Shown one piece after another: positions 16,448 through 26,117 of a DNA stretch of 64,000 bases; position 1 is the stretch's first letter; every line of letters starts with the position of its first letter. The DNA lies in NCBI RefSeq assembly GCF_000013605.1, contig NC_007908.1:3658001-3722000 (forward strand), read 5' to 3'. The translations under genes and the position numbers were made by a program. The notes under the pieces were generated by a model. It searched no databases, was not told the origin of the DNA, and was given only the letters and a program-made list of their open reading frames with translations. This DNA comes from Rhodoferax ferrireducens T118. GTDB lineage: Bacteria; Pseudomonadota; Gammaproteobacteria; Burkholderiales; Burkholderiaceae_C.

Positions 16448-16948
16448 TTACGCCAACAGGTTGTGCGTCGTGTCTTTATTGCCCTTGTCCAACCGGTCTT
16501 CCAGCTCGCCCAGGGTGGCGGCCAGCGAGTTGCCTGACTGCTCAACAACCAGGCGCAAGGTGGCCTCCATCTGATCGATCCGGGTCAGCACCGCGGCACG
16601 CGAGTGTCCATCCTGATCCAGTTGTTTTTTGAGTTCGAGTTCCAGAAAGCTGCGCAGCTCGGTAAACCGCGACGCCTCGGCCTGGTCTGCCAGTTTGCGG
16701 TTACTCTGCAGCTCCTTGGCGTGTTGGCGCGTATCAAACAGCACCGTGGTCTGCAGGTACAGCACAAACACCAGGAACATCCCGGTAACAAAAACCAGCA
16801 GCCCGAGCATGACCAGGCCCAGCGGCGCCTGCACGTCAGCCAGCCCCAGCGACAGCGTGGTTGGGGCCAGGAACGCTGTCCGGTTGAGTGCGGCAAAGCC
16901 AACCACCAGACTCAGAACCAGCAGCAACAGCAGAGTACGAATTTTCAT
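16448..16948 (-). CDS. LapA-domain-like membrane protein with coiled coil
   Basis: A 166-residue protein with two N-terminal membrane segments (about 4-22 and 40-66), arranged as in LapA/DUF1049 proteins. A charged, helix-rich tail follows (about 75-166) that probably forms a coiled coil in the cytoplasm. There is no enzymatic motif. The function is unknown; related proteins assist lipopolysaccharide assembly, but this one has a much longer tail than E. coli LapA, so the link is only structural. It is convergent with the MATE gene, with 6 bases between stops. Confidence 0.65.
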   Translation of the reverse strand: MKIRTLLLLLVLSLVVGFAALNRTAFLAPTTLSLGLADVQAPLGLVMLGLLVFVTGMFLVFVLYLQTTVLFDTRQHAKELQSNRKLADQAEASRFTELRSFLELELKKQLDQDGHSRAAVLTRIDQMEATLRLVVEQSGNSLAATLGELEDRLDKGNKDTTHNLLA

Positions 16949-17130
16949 GATGAATCTCTTTCTATAGACTATTTGCCGATCAGCGTAACGGCCATGATAG
17001 TTGATCGCTTGGCATCAGCGTTTGTGTGCGCTGCCTGGCCAGGTCTTCGGTGCCCACAAACGCCCGCCGCCGCGGGGCTTTGGCTATTGGGGCCATTTCA
17101 GTCTCATTTGGCCGCTTCAACCGAGCGACG

Positions 17131-17206
17131 AAAATATATGAACAAAATCAAGCTGTAGTCGCCGTCAACAAAGCATAGCGCGCTATAAATAATATAGCGT
17201 TTTATA
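17131..17206 (-). repeat. Dispersed repeat, copy R7
   Basis: On the minus strand: AAAACGCTATATTATTTATA, then GCGCGCTATGCTTTG, then GACGGCGACTACAGC and a TTTTGTTCATATATTTT tail. The core is diverged (GGCGACTACAG), but arm order and tail match R8. It is intergenic, between the FAD monooxygenase end and the LapA-like gene start. Confidence 0.6.
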
Positions 17207-18407
17207 ACGACGAACCGCCATACAACCAAGGCAAGTCCAGCAGCGACTCGCCCAGCAGCTTCATGGCAGCATCGCGACCCCAGCGCATGGGCCCGGTGGC
17301 ATGAAATATTTTCCCATTACGGATTGCGCGCGCCTGCACCCGGGCGTTGCGTTGCCAGCGGCGCTGGGCGTACTGGTTTAACAAGGCGGGCAGGTCGCGC
17401 GACCGCGCCACCGGTCGGGTCGCGCCATCTCGTGTCAGCACCCGGCCCAGTTCAGCCGCGTCTTCCAGGGCCATGCCCGCACCCTGCGCCAGATAGGGCA
17501 GCATGGGGTGCGCTGCATCACCCAGCAGCGCCACCCGCCCCTGCGCCTGCTCGTGGGCGCCGCGCATGGGCAAGCGGATGCTCAAGGGCCACAGCCGCCA
17601 CTGTTCAATGGCATGAATCAAACCCTGCAAGGGCGCGCAGGTGGCGGCCATCAAGCGCTGCAACTCGGCGGCATTGGCGCTGTGGTCCCAGCTCTCGACC
17701 TCTCCCACCATGCGGCCCTGCACGATGGCCACCACGTTGAGCCAGTCGCCCCGGCGCACGGGGTACTGCACCACATGCAGCCGGGGCCCCAGCCAGGCGG
17801 TGACTTGTTGCGAGCGCATACGCTCAGGCAAGCTGCTTTGCGGCACCAGCGCGCGGTAGGCCAGGTGCCCGGTGGCAAGCGGCTTGCCATCGTGGAGCAA
17901 CTGCTGGCGCACCGCGCTCCACAGACCATCGGCGCCCACCAGCAGCTCACCGTGCGCCTCGCGGCCATCAGCCATCTGCAGCGTCACACCATCGTCATGC
18001 TGCGCAAAACCAGCCGCCGCACTGCCCGCATAGAGCCGCACCCCCGTCTGCGACTGCAAGGCAGTGAGCAGCAAGGCATGCAGATCAGCCCGGTGAATCG
18101 TCGCATAGGGAAAGCCATAACGCGCCTGCGCCACCGACCCCAGCGCCAACACGCCCAACTCGGCGCCCGAGCTCGCACTGCGCACCTGCAGGCGCTCCGG
18201 AAAGGCGGCCACGCTGGCCAGCACGTCCTTTAAACCCCAGACATGGAGCACCGCCGTCACATTGGGGCCCAGTTGAATACCGGCCCCGACCTCGGAAAAC
18301 TCAGCGGCGCGCTCAAACAAGTCAACTTCCACACCTGCGCGCACGCAAGCCAGCGCAGCGGCCAGACCACCGATGCCACCGCCAACAATCAATGCTTTTT
18401 CAGTCAT
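17202..18407 (-). CDS. FAD-dependent aromatic monooxygenase
   Basis: Class A flavoprotein hydroxylase of 401 residues (salicylate hydroxylase / 3-hydroxybenzoate 6-hydroxylase-like). It shows the N-terminal FAD motif LIVGGGIGGLAAALA, the central DG motif VGADGLWSAVR and the late GDAAHPMLPYLAQGAGMALE that binds the FAD phosphates. R/H in the ATIHRADLHALL segment is typical of the class. It lies upstream of no ring-cleavage genes, so the substrate is open; an aromatic acid or a quinone precursor is possible. An SDR gene sits 12 bases upstream in the same direction, suggesting an operon. Confidence 0.87.
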   Translation of the reverse strand: MTEKALIVGGGIGGLAAALACVRAGVEVDLFERAAEFSEVGAGIQLGPNVTAVLHVWGLKDVLASVAAFPERLQVRSASSGAELGVLALGSVAQARYGFPYATIHRADLHALLLTALQSQTGVRLYAGSAAAGFAQHDDGVTLQMADGREAHGELLVGADGLWSAVRQQLLHDGKPLATGHLAYRALVPQSSLPERMRSQQVTAWLGPRLHVVQYPVRRGDWLNVVAIVQGRMVGEVESWDHSANAAELQRLMAATCAPLQGLIHAIEQWRLWPLSIRLPMRGAHEQAQGRVALLGDAAHPMLPYLAQGAGMALEDAAELGRVLTRDGATRPVARSRDLPALLNQYAQRRWQRNARVQARAIRNGKIFHATGPMRWGRDAAMKLLGESLLDLPWLYGGSSL

Positions 18408-18419
18408 GCGGGTCTGCCT

Positions 18420-19202
18420 TCATCTCAGTTTTGCAATGACAGACGTCGGCAACACGGCCATGATTCTGGCCACCACGCTCCAGGGCCAGCGCGGCACCGT
18501 GGCCTGTTCGACCTGGCGCTCAATCAAATCCACCAACAATTTGCCACCACGCTCGACCCCGATCACAAACGGGCGGCTTTTCGCGCCACGGTTGATCGGC
18601 GTGTCAATAAAACCCGGCGACAGCGTGGTGACAACAATCGGGCTGCTGTGCGTTTCGGCCCGCAGCGACTCCAGATAGGTCGTGACTGCGGCCTTGGATG
18701 CCCCATAAACGCCCCCAGCGGGCATGCCGCGAAAGGCCGCCACCGAGCTGATGCCGACCAGATGACCGTGGCCCTGTTCCTTGAAATGATGCATGGCCGC
18801 GTCCACCGTGGCCATGAAGCCGATGACGTTGGTGTTGATGGTGTCGCGCACCCGCTCAAACGGCAGTTTGCCGATGGTGCCATGGTGACCAATACCCGCA
18901 TTGGCCACCACGATGTCAAGCGAACCCAATTGCGCGCGGGCCTGGGAAAACACCTGGGCCACCGCCGCCTCGTCGGTCACGTCCAGTGCCGCCACAAATA
19001 CCGCGCTGCCACCCTCGGCTTGCAGTTCGGTCCGCAAGGCCATGAGCACATCCAGGCGGCGGGCGCAGAGCGCCAGCCGGTAGCCGCGCCGGGAGAATTC
19101 GATCGCCATCTGGCGCCCGAGGCCGGACGAGGCGCCGGTGATGAACACGCTTTTTGCGGCGCCTTGTGGGTCAGGCTTGCCATCGCGTTTTTGATGAGTC
19201 AT
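18420..19202 (-). CDS. Short-chain dehydrogenase/reductase
   Basis: Classical SDR of about 260 residues. The cofactor motif TGASSGLGRQMA is followed by NAGIG, the serine in GISSVAAF and the YGASK catalytic pair. R residues after the second strand (CARRLD) favour NADPH. The C-terminus has an extra hydrophobic stretch (about the last 40 residues), as in membrane-associated SDRs. The ATG at 19202 is preferred to one 26 codons upstream, because the extension has no family counterpart. It probably shares a transcript with the FAD monooxygenase. The substrate is unknown. Confidence 0.85.
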   Translation of the reverse strand: MTHQKRDGKPDPQGAAKSVFITGASSGLGRQMAIEFSRRGYRLALCARRLDVLMALRTELQAEGGSAVFVAALDVTDEAAVAQVFSQARAQLGSLDIVVANAGIGHHGTIGKLPFERVRDTINTNVIGFMATVDAAMHHFKEQGHGHLVGISSVAAFRGMPAGGVYGASKAAVTTYLESLRAETHSSPIVVTTLSPGFIDTPINRGAKSRPFVIGVERGGKLLVDLIERQVEQATVPRWPWSVVARIMAVLPTSVIAKLR

Positions 19203-19355
19203 TTGGTATCCGCCGCTGAGTGGCGCTATGCAGAGAAAACCTGGCGATTGTGCATGGCTTTGCAGAGACTTCAACCCCACTGACTTGTCCGTCTTTTACG
19301 CCTGCCTTGCGAGCATTCAGCTCTACCGCTATCCTGCCATTTTTGGAGCTTGATC

Positions 19356-20246
19356 ATGAAACGCCTGACTGCACAAGACTTTGACCAGGAACTGCTGATT
19401 TTGTTTGATGCCTACGTACACGGCACCATTGACCGGCGCGGCTTTCTGGAAGGGGCGCAGAAGTTTGCGGTAGCCGGCATGACCGCAGGCATGCTGCTCG
19501 CTGCGCTGAGCCCGAATTTTGCGCAGGCGCAGCAAGTGTCTCCAGACGACAGGCGGCTCAAGACCGAACGCGTGCAATACCCCTCGCCTGCGGGCTACGG
19601 CACGATCCAGGGCTACCTGGCGCGCCCGGCCAATGCCAGCGGCGCGCTGCCTGGCATCCTGGTGGTGCACGAAAATCGCGGCCTCAATCCGCATATCGAG
19701 GACATTGCGCGGCGCCTGGCGCTGGACGGCTTCATGGCGTTTGCGCCGGACGCACTGACGCCGCTGGGCGGCTACCCGGGCGATGAAGACAAGGCGCGCG
19801 AACTGTTTGCCAAGCTCGATCAAGACAAAACCCGCGAGGATTTTTTGGCTGGCGCACGCTACCTGAAAGGCCGCGGCGACTGCAACGGCAAACTCGGTAC
19901 AGTGGGCTTTTGCTGGGGCGGGGGCGTGGCGCATGTTCTGTCCACCCACCTGCCCGAGTTGGACGCGGCCGTGACTTTCTATGGCAACCATCCGCCGGCC
20001 GAGGACGCTGCCAAGGTCAAAGCTCCGCTGCTGCTTCACTTTGCCGGTACCGACGAACGAATCAATGCCTCCTGGCCCGCGTATGAAGCGGCACTCAAGG
20101 CCGCCGGGGTGCACTACACAGCCTATCAGTACCCCGGCACCCAGCATGGCTTCAACAACGACACCACACCGCGCTTTGACGCCGCCAGCGCCACAGTGGC
20201 CTGGCAACGCACCATGGCGTTTTTCGAAAAAAACTTACGGGGCTAA
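19356..20246 (+). CDS. Dienelactone hydrolase-family protein, probably exported
   Basis: Alpha/beta hydrolase of about 296 residues in the dienelactone hydrolase family. The nucleophile is the Cys in GFCWGGG, followed by an Asp in AGTDERI and a His in GTQHGF. An N-terminal cytoplasmic-like stretch of about 25 residues precedes DRRGFLEGAQ and a hydrophobic segment ending in AQAQ, which looks like a twin-arginine leader set inside an extended N-terminus. The ATG at 19356 has GGAG seven bases before it. These secreted paralogues are common in beta-proteobacteria but their substrates are not known. Confidence 0.82.
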   Translation: MKRLTAQDFDQELLILFDAYVHGTIDRRGFLEGAQKFAVAGMTAGMLLAALSPNFAQAQQVSPDDRRLKTERVQYPSPAGYGTIQGYLARPANASGALPGILVVHENRGLNPHIEDIARRLALDGFMAFAPDALTPLGGYPGDEDKARELFAKLDQDKTREDFLAGARYLKGRGDCNGKLGTVGFCWGGGVAHVLSTHLPELDAAVTFYGNHPPAEDAAKVKAPLLLHFAGTDERINASWPAYEAALKAAGVHYTAYQYPGTQHGFNNDTTPRFDAASATVAWQRTMAFFEKNLRG

Positions 20247-20274
20247 GTGCTCAATCCCGTGCCCAGCCTTGAAC

Positions 20275-22128
20275 TCACGCCACCAGCCGCGCCACCAGCC
20301 AGCCGCGCACACTGTTGAAGAACGCCACTTCTTCGGCTCCTTGCAAATCAGCCAGTGTCAAGACCTCCTCGGTCAAATCGCCCCGTGCCAACAAGTCAGC
20401 ACGGTAAGTGCCGGCCAGCAGTCCGCAGTGCAAGGCGGGGGTGCGCCAGCGCCCGGCCATCTTGAGCGCCAGATTGCCACGGGTGAACTCGGTCAACTCG
20501 CCGCGCTCGTTGCGCATCAAGGTGTCGAATACGCCCGGCGCGCTGCGCAGCCGGGTTTCGTAATGCTGGCGACGCGTGGTCTTGTGGGTCACGAACTCGT
20601 GCTCGCGACCCATCGATTCGAGGGCCTGCGCGCTCAGGTTGAAAAACACGGGCTGCGGGCTCGGCTGCAAATCAAAGGCCTGAGCCTGGACCTGACCTTC
20701 CGAAGAACAAGTCAGCCGCACCCGATACACGCCCTGCTCGCGCCCGCCAAGCAACTGATCCAGACAGGCCTGCACGTCAGCGGGCCGCCACTCAAAGCCG
20801 AAGTAGGCAGCGCTGCCCGCCATGCGCGCCAGATGTTGTTCCAGCAGCCAGTAGTGCCCTGCTTCGAGACGCAGGGTCTCCAACAACTCAAAGCGCTGTG
20901 CAGCGCGCGCCAGAAAGCGCGTCTTGGCAGCCAGTTCGCGCCACTCGGCCAGCGGCTCGGCATAAAAGGTAATGGCGCTGCCAACACCAAAGTGACCGTG
21001 CCATGCCGGCGCGGCCGGTGGGCCCGGCGCGACCGATCCACGCTGCAGCGCGACGGTGCGAATCGGTACGTTGAAAGTCGCAGCGCCACCGGGGCGCACC
21101 ACCCCCACGGCACCGCAGTAGACGCCACGCGGCCCACGCTCCAGCGCAGCAATCCAGTGCATGGCGCGCGCCTTGGGCGCGCCGGTCACCGAGCCGCATG
21201 GGAACATCGCCGCAAACAGTTCGGGCAAACCAACGCCCGGGCGCGTGCGCGCGCAAACGGTTGAAGTCATTTGCCACACCGTGGGCAAGGCCTGCACCGC
21301 AAACAGCCTGGACACCTGCACGCTGCCGGGCTGGGCGATACGCCCCATATCGTTGCGCAGCAGATCCACAATCATCACGTTTTCGGCCTGCTCTTTGGCG
21401 CTCTCGCGCAGTTGCGAGCAGGCTTGCGCGTCGAGTCGAGGATCGGCGTGGCGGGGCGCCGTGCCCTTCATCGGCTGGCAGGTCAACACGCCCTCTGCAC
21501 CATCGGGCCGCCAATCAAAAAACAGTTCGGGCGACAGGCTCAGCACCTGCTGTTCACCCCAGTCGAGCCAGGCCTGATAGCCGCCGGGTTGGGCTGCGCG
21601 CAGCCGCTCGAACCAAGCCGCGATGTCACGGGTATCGGCCGCTGGCCACCGCGCCCGTAGCGCCTCAGTCAGATTGACCTGATAACACTCGCCATCCGCC
21701 ATCGCCTGGCGCGCGCGCTCGAAGCGTGTGGCGTAGTCCGCGAAGTCGCTCGCCAAGGTCCACTCCGGCATCGGATGCGGCGCAGCACCCGCACTAGGTG
21801 CGACCGGCGGCGGTGACGCAGTTTGCGATTCTGGAAACGGGCGGTCAAACACGGCAAATCGGGCCAGAGGCCAATCTGGGCACGCCTGCTGCGTGACGAG
21901 TGCGGCATCAAAAGCACTGGCCGCCTCATAGGCCAGCTCGCCCACACACCAGCGCCCGGCCCGGGCCTGTTGCTGAACCTGTTGCAGCACGGCTGGCACC
22001 TCGTGAAGCTGCCAGGCGGTGAGCACTTGCAAGGGGGCTTCAAAGCGGGCGCTCCAGCGAGCCGACTGCACGCCGCCCGGCGCGGCCGGCAGACTTGCCG
22101 GGAAATCGATAAAAGCCCGCACGCCCAC
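20275..22128 (-). CDS. Fused aminodeoxychorismate synthase component I / aminodeoxychorismate lyase
   Basis: A 617-residue fusion for 4-aminobenzoate (folate) synthesis. Residues 1 to about 390 form the chorismate-binding PabB part, with ECYQVNLTEAL, the glutamate/lysine segment CQPMKGTAPRH, LLRNDMGRI and CGSVTGAPKARAM. The remainder is a class IV aminotransferase (PabC-like) with the PLP lysine probably in THKTTRRQHYE and ELTEFTRGNL. It turns chorismate plus glutamine-derived ammonia into 4-aminobenzoate. A glutaminase subunit (PabA) is not in the window. The gene is convergent with the hydrolase gene. Confidence 0.92.
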   Translation of the reverse strand: MGVRAFIDFPASLPAAPGGVQSARWSARFEAPLQVLTAWQLHEVPAVLQQVQQQARAGRWCVGELAYEAASAFDAALVTQQACPDWPLARFAVFDRPFPESQTASPPPVAPSAGAAPHPMPEWTLASDFADYATRFERARQAMADGECYQVNLTEALRARWPAADTRDIAAWFERLRAAQPGGYQAWLDWGEQQVLSLSPELFFDWRPDGAEGVLTCQPMKGTAPRHADPRLDAQACSQLRESAKEQAENVMIVDLLRNDMGRIAQPGSVQVSRLFAVQALPTVWQMTSTVCARTRPGVGLPELFAAMFPCGSVTGAPKARAMHWIAALERGPRGVYCGAVGVVRPGGAATFNVPIRTVALQRGSVAPGPPAAPAWHGHFGVGSAITFYAEPLAEWRELAAKTRFLARAAQRFELLETLRLEAGHYWLLEQHLARMAGSAAYFGFEWRPADVQACLDQLLGGREQGVYRVRLTCSSEGQVQAQAFDLQPSPQPVFFNLSAQALESMGREHEFVTHKTTRRQHYETRLRSAPGVFDTLMRNERGELTEFTRGNLALKMAGRWRTPALHCGLLAGTYRADLLARGDLTEEVLTLADLQGAEEVAFFNSVRGWLVARLVA

Positions 22129-22290
22129 ACTCCCAGGCTGTTTGAAAGGAGCTGGATCATAGCCCGAAGCGGTCCATGTTTCGCTTCTGTCTGCCCACGA
22201 AACCTGCCGATTGCCAACAGCCCAACAAGCGTCGACGCGCGTGGATCCGACTCGGGCGGCGACGGCCAGATGACGCCCGTCGGAGCGGCA

Positions 22291-24711
22291 TCAGCGTGAC
22301 TTCCCGTGCGGCAGCCTCGGATGGTCGGCCAACTGGCAGGCCCGGCGGTAGCCCTGCAGCGTTTTCTGGGCATGGCCCAGCACACTGTCCTGCGCGTAGC
22401 CGCTCGCGCCCATGGGCATGCCTGAGGAGAAGCCGGTGAGCAGCTCAATGCCTTCGCTGGCATGTTCGGCGGTGTAAATGTGAAACAGGCCCTGCGACAC
22501 CGCCTCGACCAGTTCGCGCTCCAGCATCAGGTGGCGCCGATTGCGCCACGGAATCAGCACCCCTTGTTGGCCATCGAGTCCGGCCTTTTGGCAGGTCCGG
22601 AAGTAACCTTCAATCTTCTCGTTGATGCCCCCCACCGGCAACACTTCCCCGTGCTGGTTGACCGCACCGGTGACGGCAATGCCCTGCTTGAGCGGCAGGC
22701 TAGAGAGCGACGACAGCACCGCATAGAGCTCGGCGCAAGATGCCGAATCCCCCTCGATACCGTGGTACTCCTGCTCAAACACGATGGAGGCGTTCAGCGC
22801 CAGCGGCGCTATGTGGGCGAACAGCGCCGACAGGTAGCTGTGCAGTATCAGCACGCCTTTGTCGTGGATGGGGCCGGACATTTCCACCTCGCGCTCAATG
22901 TTGAGCAAACCCTCATTGCCGGCATAGGTGCGCGCCGTCACCCGCACCGGGAGGCCAAATCTGTAATCGCCCAGGTCGATTTGCGACAGGCCGTTGAGCT
23001 GGCCGGTTTTCTCGCCATGCAAGGTGATCAGCCAGTCACCCTCAGTGATGGATTCCTGCAGGCGCTGGTCCGGGTAGTCATGGCGCAGCTTGCGCGCCTG
23101 CAAGGCAGCCTCAACATCGACGGCTTCAACCCGCGTGCCCGCGCGCGTGCGGCAGACAGTGGCGCTTTCCATTACCAGGGCCTCGGTGCGGGCAAAGATG
23201 GCACTCTGGCGCAACTGGTCGTCCACCTCACGGTGCGAATCCTCCAGCAGACGCGCCACCGCTGGGGCCGAAAAATGGGGCAAGCCCAAGCGGGCCGCGG
23301 TGTGGGCCACAAACACGGCTGAGGCGCCATAGGTCTGGGCATTGGCCAGAAAGCTCTCGGCAAAATCCACCTTGACCCGAAAACGGCGTGCAAACTCCGG
23401 GTCGGCCTCCTGCAATTCGTAGTACTGCTCAGTCGAGCCAATCAGCACAATCTTGACCTCCACGTCCACCGCCTCGGGCTCCAGTGACACGGCGGCCATC
23501 GGCGAGAGCATCGGGCCGGGTTCTTCGATCTGCAAACGGCCGCTGCGCGTGAAACGCCGCAGCTTCTCCCACATCCATTCATCGGTCAACAAGTCGCGCA
23601 GATGCAGCATCATGAAACCGCCATGCGCCTTGAGCAGACTGCCAGCGCGGATGCGGGAGAAATCGGTCACCAGCACATCTTCGTCGGGCTGGTATTCGAT
23701 GCTGCCAAACAGGGAGCGAAACGAGGGGTTGTTCTCGATGATCACCGGCGCACCCACCAGCCCTTCGTTGTCCACCAGCAGGTTCACCCGGTAACGGGAC
23801 AAAACGTCGACCAGTTCTTCCTGGCGCAGTTCATCATCCTCGTCCGACACCTGGAACAGCTCCAGGTTGTCCAGCACATCCTTGATCACCTGCTCCAGAT
23901 AGTCAGAGAGCTTGATGGCGTCCTTGATCTGCTTGTTCAAGCCCAGACGGATTTCCTGCACTTCGCGGTCCAGCAGCGGGCGGGCGACCTGACGCCGCAG
24001 GGCGGCCAGGCCTTCATTCATGACCCGCTCTATCGGGCGGGTCTTGTCCAGAAAGCGGGTGATTTCCTCGCGCAATTCCTGCTCGGCCTGGTCAATCCGG
24101 GCCCGTCGCTCTTTCGGCAGCGAACGCGCCTCGCTCTCGGTCAGCGCCGTGCCTTTGTCGCCCAGCAAGGTGAACACCAAATGTCCATTCTCCCGGTACA
24201 GGGCAAAGCTGCGGGCCTCGGCAAAGGCGTCGAGTTCGGCATAGGCCTTGGCCTGTTCGACCTTGTAGGTCTTTTCGATGTGCTTGCTCTCGGCCTTGAA
24301 GTCGGGGCCATCCAGGCGCTGGGGTATCTCTTTTTGCAGGGTTTTGCACATTTGGGCCATGAACTGGCGCAGCAAACGTCCCTGCCCCGGTGGCAGGCGC
24401 AGGGCACGGGGCTTGTCCGGCGCATCGAAGTTGTGCAGGTAGCACAAGTCGGGCGGCGCCGCCCGATGGGCCGCCACCTCCTGCATCACCTGGCGCAACA
24501 AGGTGGAGCGTCCGCTGCCGACCTCACCCAGAACAAACAGGTTGTAGTCGAGCTGTTCCATGCCAAGGCCGAAGCGCGCGGCGATTTCGGCGCGCTCCTG
24601 CCCGATCCAGGGCAGCGGGAGTTGCAATAACTCGGAGGTATCAGAGAACCCGAGGGACTCGGGAGCGACCGTGACGCGAAGCACATCGGGCGGCAGACTG
24701 GAAATGGCCAT
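22291..24711 (-). CDS. Lon-family ATP-dependent protease (AAA_32 type)
   Basis: An 806-residue predicted protease of the LonB/LonC-like group, not the classical Lon. An N-terminal divergent AAA region has a P-loop reading GEVGSGRST (62-70) in which the usual lysine is arginine. A long charged helical insert follows (about 115-300). The C-terminal proteolytic domain carries S656 (GDSAS) and K699 (GGINEK), 43 residues apart, the same spacing as S679 and K722 of E. coli Lon, so the dyad is intact. Cytoplasmic. Function in Burkholderiales is poorly defined. The start is an ATG at 24711. Confidence 0.87.
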   Translation of the reverse strand: MAISSLPPDVLRVTVAPESLGFSDTSELLQLPLPWIGQERAEIAARFGLGMEQLDYNLFVLGEVGSGRSTLLRQVMQEVAAHRAAPPDLCYLHNFDAPDKPRALRLPPGQGRLLRQFMAQMCKTLQKEIPQRLDGPDFKAESKHIEKTYKVEQAKAYAELDAFAEARSFALYRENGHLVFTLLGDKGTALTESEARSLPKERRARIDQAEQELREEITRFLDKTRPIERVMNEGLAALRRQVARPLLDREVQEIRLGLNKQIKDAIKLSDYLEQVIKDVLDNLELFQVSDEDDELRQEELVDVLSRYRVNLLVDNEGLVGAPVIIENNPSFRSLFGSIEYQPDEDVLVTDFSRIRAGSLLKAHGGFMMLHLRDLLTDEWMWEKLRRFTRSGRLQIEEPGPMLSPMAAVSLEPEAVDVEVKIVLIGSTEQYYELQEADPEFARRFRVKVDFAESFLANAQTYGASAVFVAHTAARLGLPHFSAPAVARLLEDSHREVDDQLRQSAIFARTEALVMESATVCRTRAGTRVEAVDVEAALQARKLRHDYPDQRLQESITEGDWLITLHGEKTGQLNGLSQIDLGDYRFGLPVRVTARTYAGNEGLLNIEREVEMSGPIHDKGVLILHSYLSALFAHIAPLALNASIVFEQEYHGIEGDSASCAELYAVLSSLSSLPLKQGIAVTGAVNQHGEVLPVGGINEKIEGYFRTCQKAGLDGQQGVLIPWRNRRHLMLERELVEAVSQGLFHIYTAEHASEGIELLTGFSSGMPMGASGYAQDSVLGHAQKTLQGYRRACQLADHPRLPHGKSR

Positions 24712-24810
24712 TTTTTGTTATTCCTTGGACAGGTTTCATGCAATTTCTGGAGAACAGTGTTGTCCAGTTTTGCAAAGTTGGCAAGATGGAGTTTTGCAGG
24801 CCTCCCACTT

Positions 24811-24829
24811 GTCATTCATTTTGAATGAC
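24811..24829. promoter_or_regulatory. Perfect palindrome before the LLM oxidoreductase start
   Basis: GTCATTCA, three T, TGAATGAC: eight-base arms around a three-base centre, 15 bases before the ATG at 24844. There is no T-run after it, so it looks like a dimeric repressor operator rather than a terminator. The divergent Lon-like gene starts 100 bases away. Confidence 0.5.
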
Positions 24830-24843
24830 CTAACATGCTGCAC

Positions 24844-25842
24844 ATGATTCCCTTTTCAGTTCTCGACCTCTCCCCCATTGTGCAAGGTGGCGACGCGGCG
24901 CAGTCGTTTCGCAACACCCTTGACCTGGCCCAGCACGCCGAACGCTGGGGCTACCAACGTTACTGGCTGGCGGAGCATCACGGCATGCCGGGTATTGCCA
25001 GTGCCGCGACTTCGGTGCTCATTGGGCACGTGGCGGGCGGCACATCCACGATTCGGGTCGGCGCGGGCGGCATCATGCTGCCCAACCATTCGCCGCTGGT
25101 CATCGCCGAGCAATTTGGCACCCTGGAATCGCTCTACCCTGGCCGCATTGACCTCGGGCTGGGCCGTGCGCCCGGCTCGGACCAGACCACCGCGCGCGCG
25201 CTACGCCGCAACCTGGCGTCGGACGCCGACGAGTTTCCGCGCGATGTGGTCGAACTGATGGATTATTTTTCAAAGGAATCAATCAACCCGGTGCATGCGG
25301 TGCCAGGCCAGGGTTTGAATGTGCCGATCTGGATTCTGGGCTCCAGCCTGTTTGGCGCGCAACTGGCCGCCGTGCTGGGTCTGCCCTATGCTTTCGCCTC
25401 CCACTTCGCACCCCAACAGATGATGCAGGCGATTGATCTGTACCGGACCAGCTTCTCGCCTTCAACGCACCTGGCAAAACCCTACGTCATGCTTGGCTTT
25501 AACGTGTTCGCCGCCGATAGCGACGAAGAAGCAGCTTTTCGGGCCACCTCGATGCAGCAGGCCTTTGTCAACCTGCGCAGCGGTCGCCCGGCCCGGCTGC
25601 CCCCGCCGCTAGCCGGCTACGCCAACCGTGTGGGTCCAGCCGAGCGAGCCTTGCTTGAGAGCGTTTTGTCGTGCTCGGCCATTGGTGCGCCGGGCACCGT
25701 GCGCGCCAGCCTGAAGGCATTTATCGAGCGCACCGGGGCCGATGAGTTGATGATCACGTCGCAAATTTATGAACATTCGGCGCGGCTGCGGTCTTATGAG
25801 ATCACATCGGGGATTTTTGCTGAGAAAAAGGAGAGACCATGA
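24844..25842 (+). CDS. LLM-class flavin-dependent oxidoreductase
   Basis: Bacterial luciferase-like flavin monooxygenase of about 332 residues (YhbW/MsnO8-type). Typical signatures are FSVLDLSPI at the start, [16 protein letters not shown], and [12 protein letters not shown]. Members use reduced FMN to oxidise small organics; the substrate is unknown here. The ATG at 24844 matches the usual family N-terminus better than an ATG three codons earlier. The stop overlaps the start of the following DUF4389 gene (ATGA), so they are coupled. Confidence 0.87.
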   Translation: MIPFSVLDLSPIVQGGDAAQSFRNTLDLAQHAERWGYQRYWLAEHHGMPGIASAATSVLIGHVAGGTSTIRVGAGGIMLPNHSPLVIAEQFGTLESLYPGRIDLGLGRAPGSDQTTARALRRNLASDADEFPRDVVELMDYFSKESINPVHAVPGQGLNVPIWILGSSLFGAQLAAVLGLPYAFASHFAPQQMMQAIDLYRTSFSPSTHLAKPYVMLGFNVFAADSDEEAAFRATSMQQAFVNLRSGRPARLPPPLAGYANRVGPAERALLESVLSCSAIGAPGTVRASLKAFIERTGADELMITSQIYEHSARLRSYEITSGIFAEKKERP

Positions 25843-26117
25843 ACGACTTTTCGACTGAAACCGAGGGCCCCCGCAGCATCTGGATGCGAGGCCTGCTGAT
25901 GATTTTGATGGCTCTGGCCTACCAGTTGGCCAGCACCCTGCTGTTCTTTGTGGCGATCATTCAGTTTATTCTGGCGCTGGTGAGCCAAACGCCCAACCCG
26001 CGCTTGTCAGCGTTTGGTTGCAGTCTGGGACGCTACCAGGCCCAGAATGCGAACTTCGTCAGTTTTGCGTCGGAAGAGTTGCCTTTCCCATTTGCCGAAT
26101 GGCCAAGCAGCGATTAG
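25839..26117 (+). CDS. DUF4389-like small membrane protein
   Basis: A 92-residue protein with one long hydrophobic region (about residues 16-48, probably two helices) followed by a soluble tail ending [10 protein letters not shown]. The pattern RxxxMxLxALxYQLA...FIQFILAL and GRYQAQ...FLSF-like [17 protein letters not shown] fits DUF4389. Function unknown. It overlaps the oxidoreductase stop by four bases and is convergent with the RDD gene. Confidence 0.75.
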   Translation: MNDFSTETEGPRSIWMRGLLMILMALAYQLASTLLFFVAIIQFILALVSQTPNPRLSAFGCSLGRYQAQNANFVSFASEELPFPFAEWPSSD

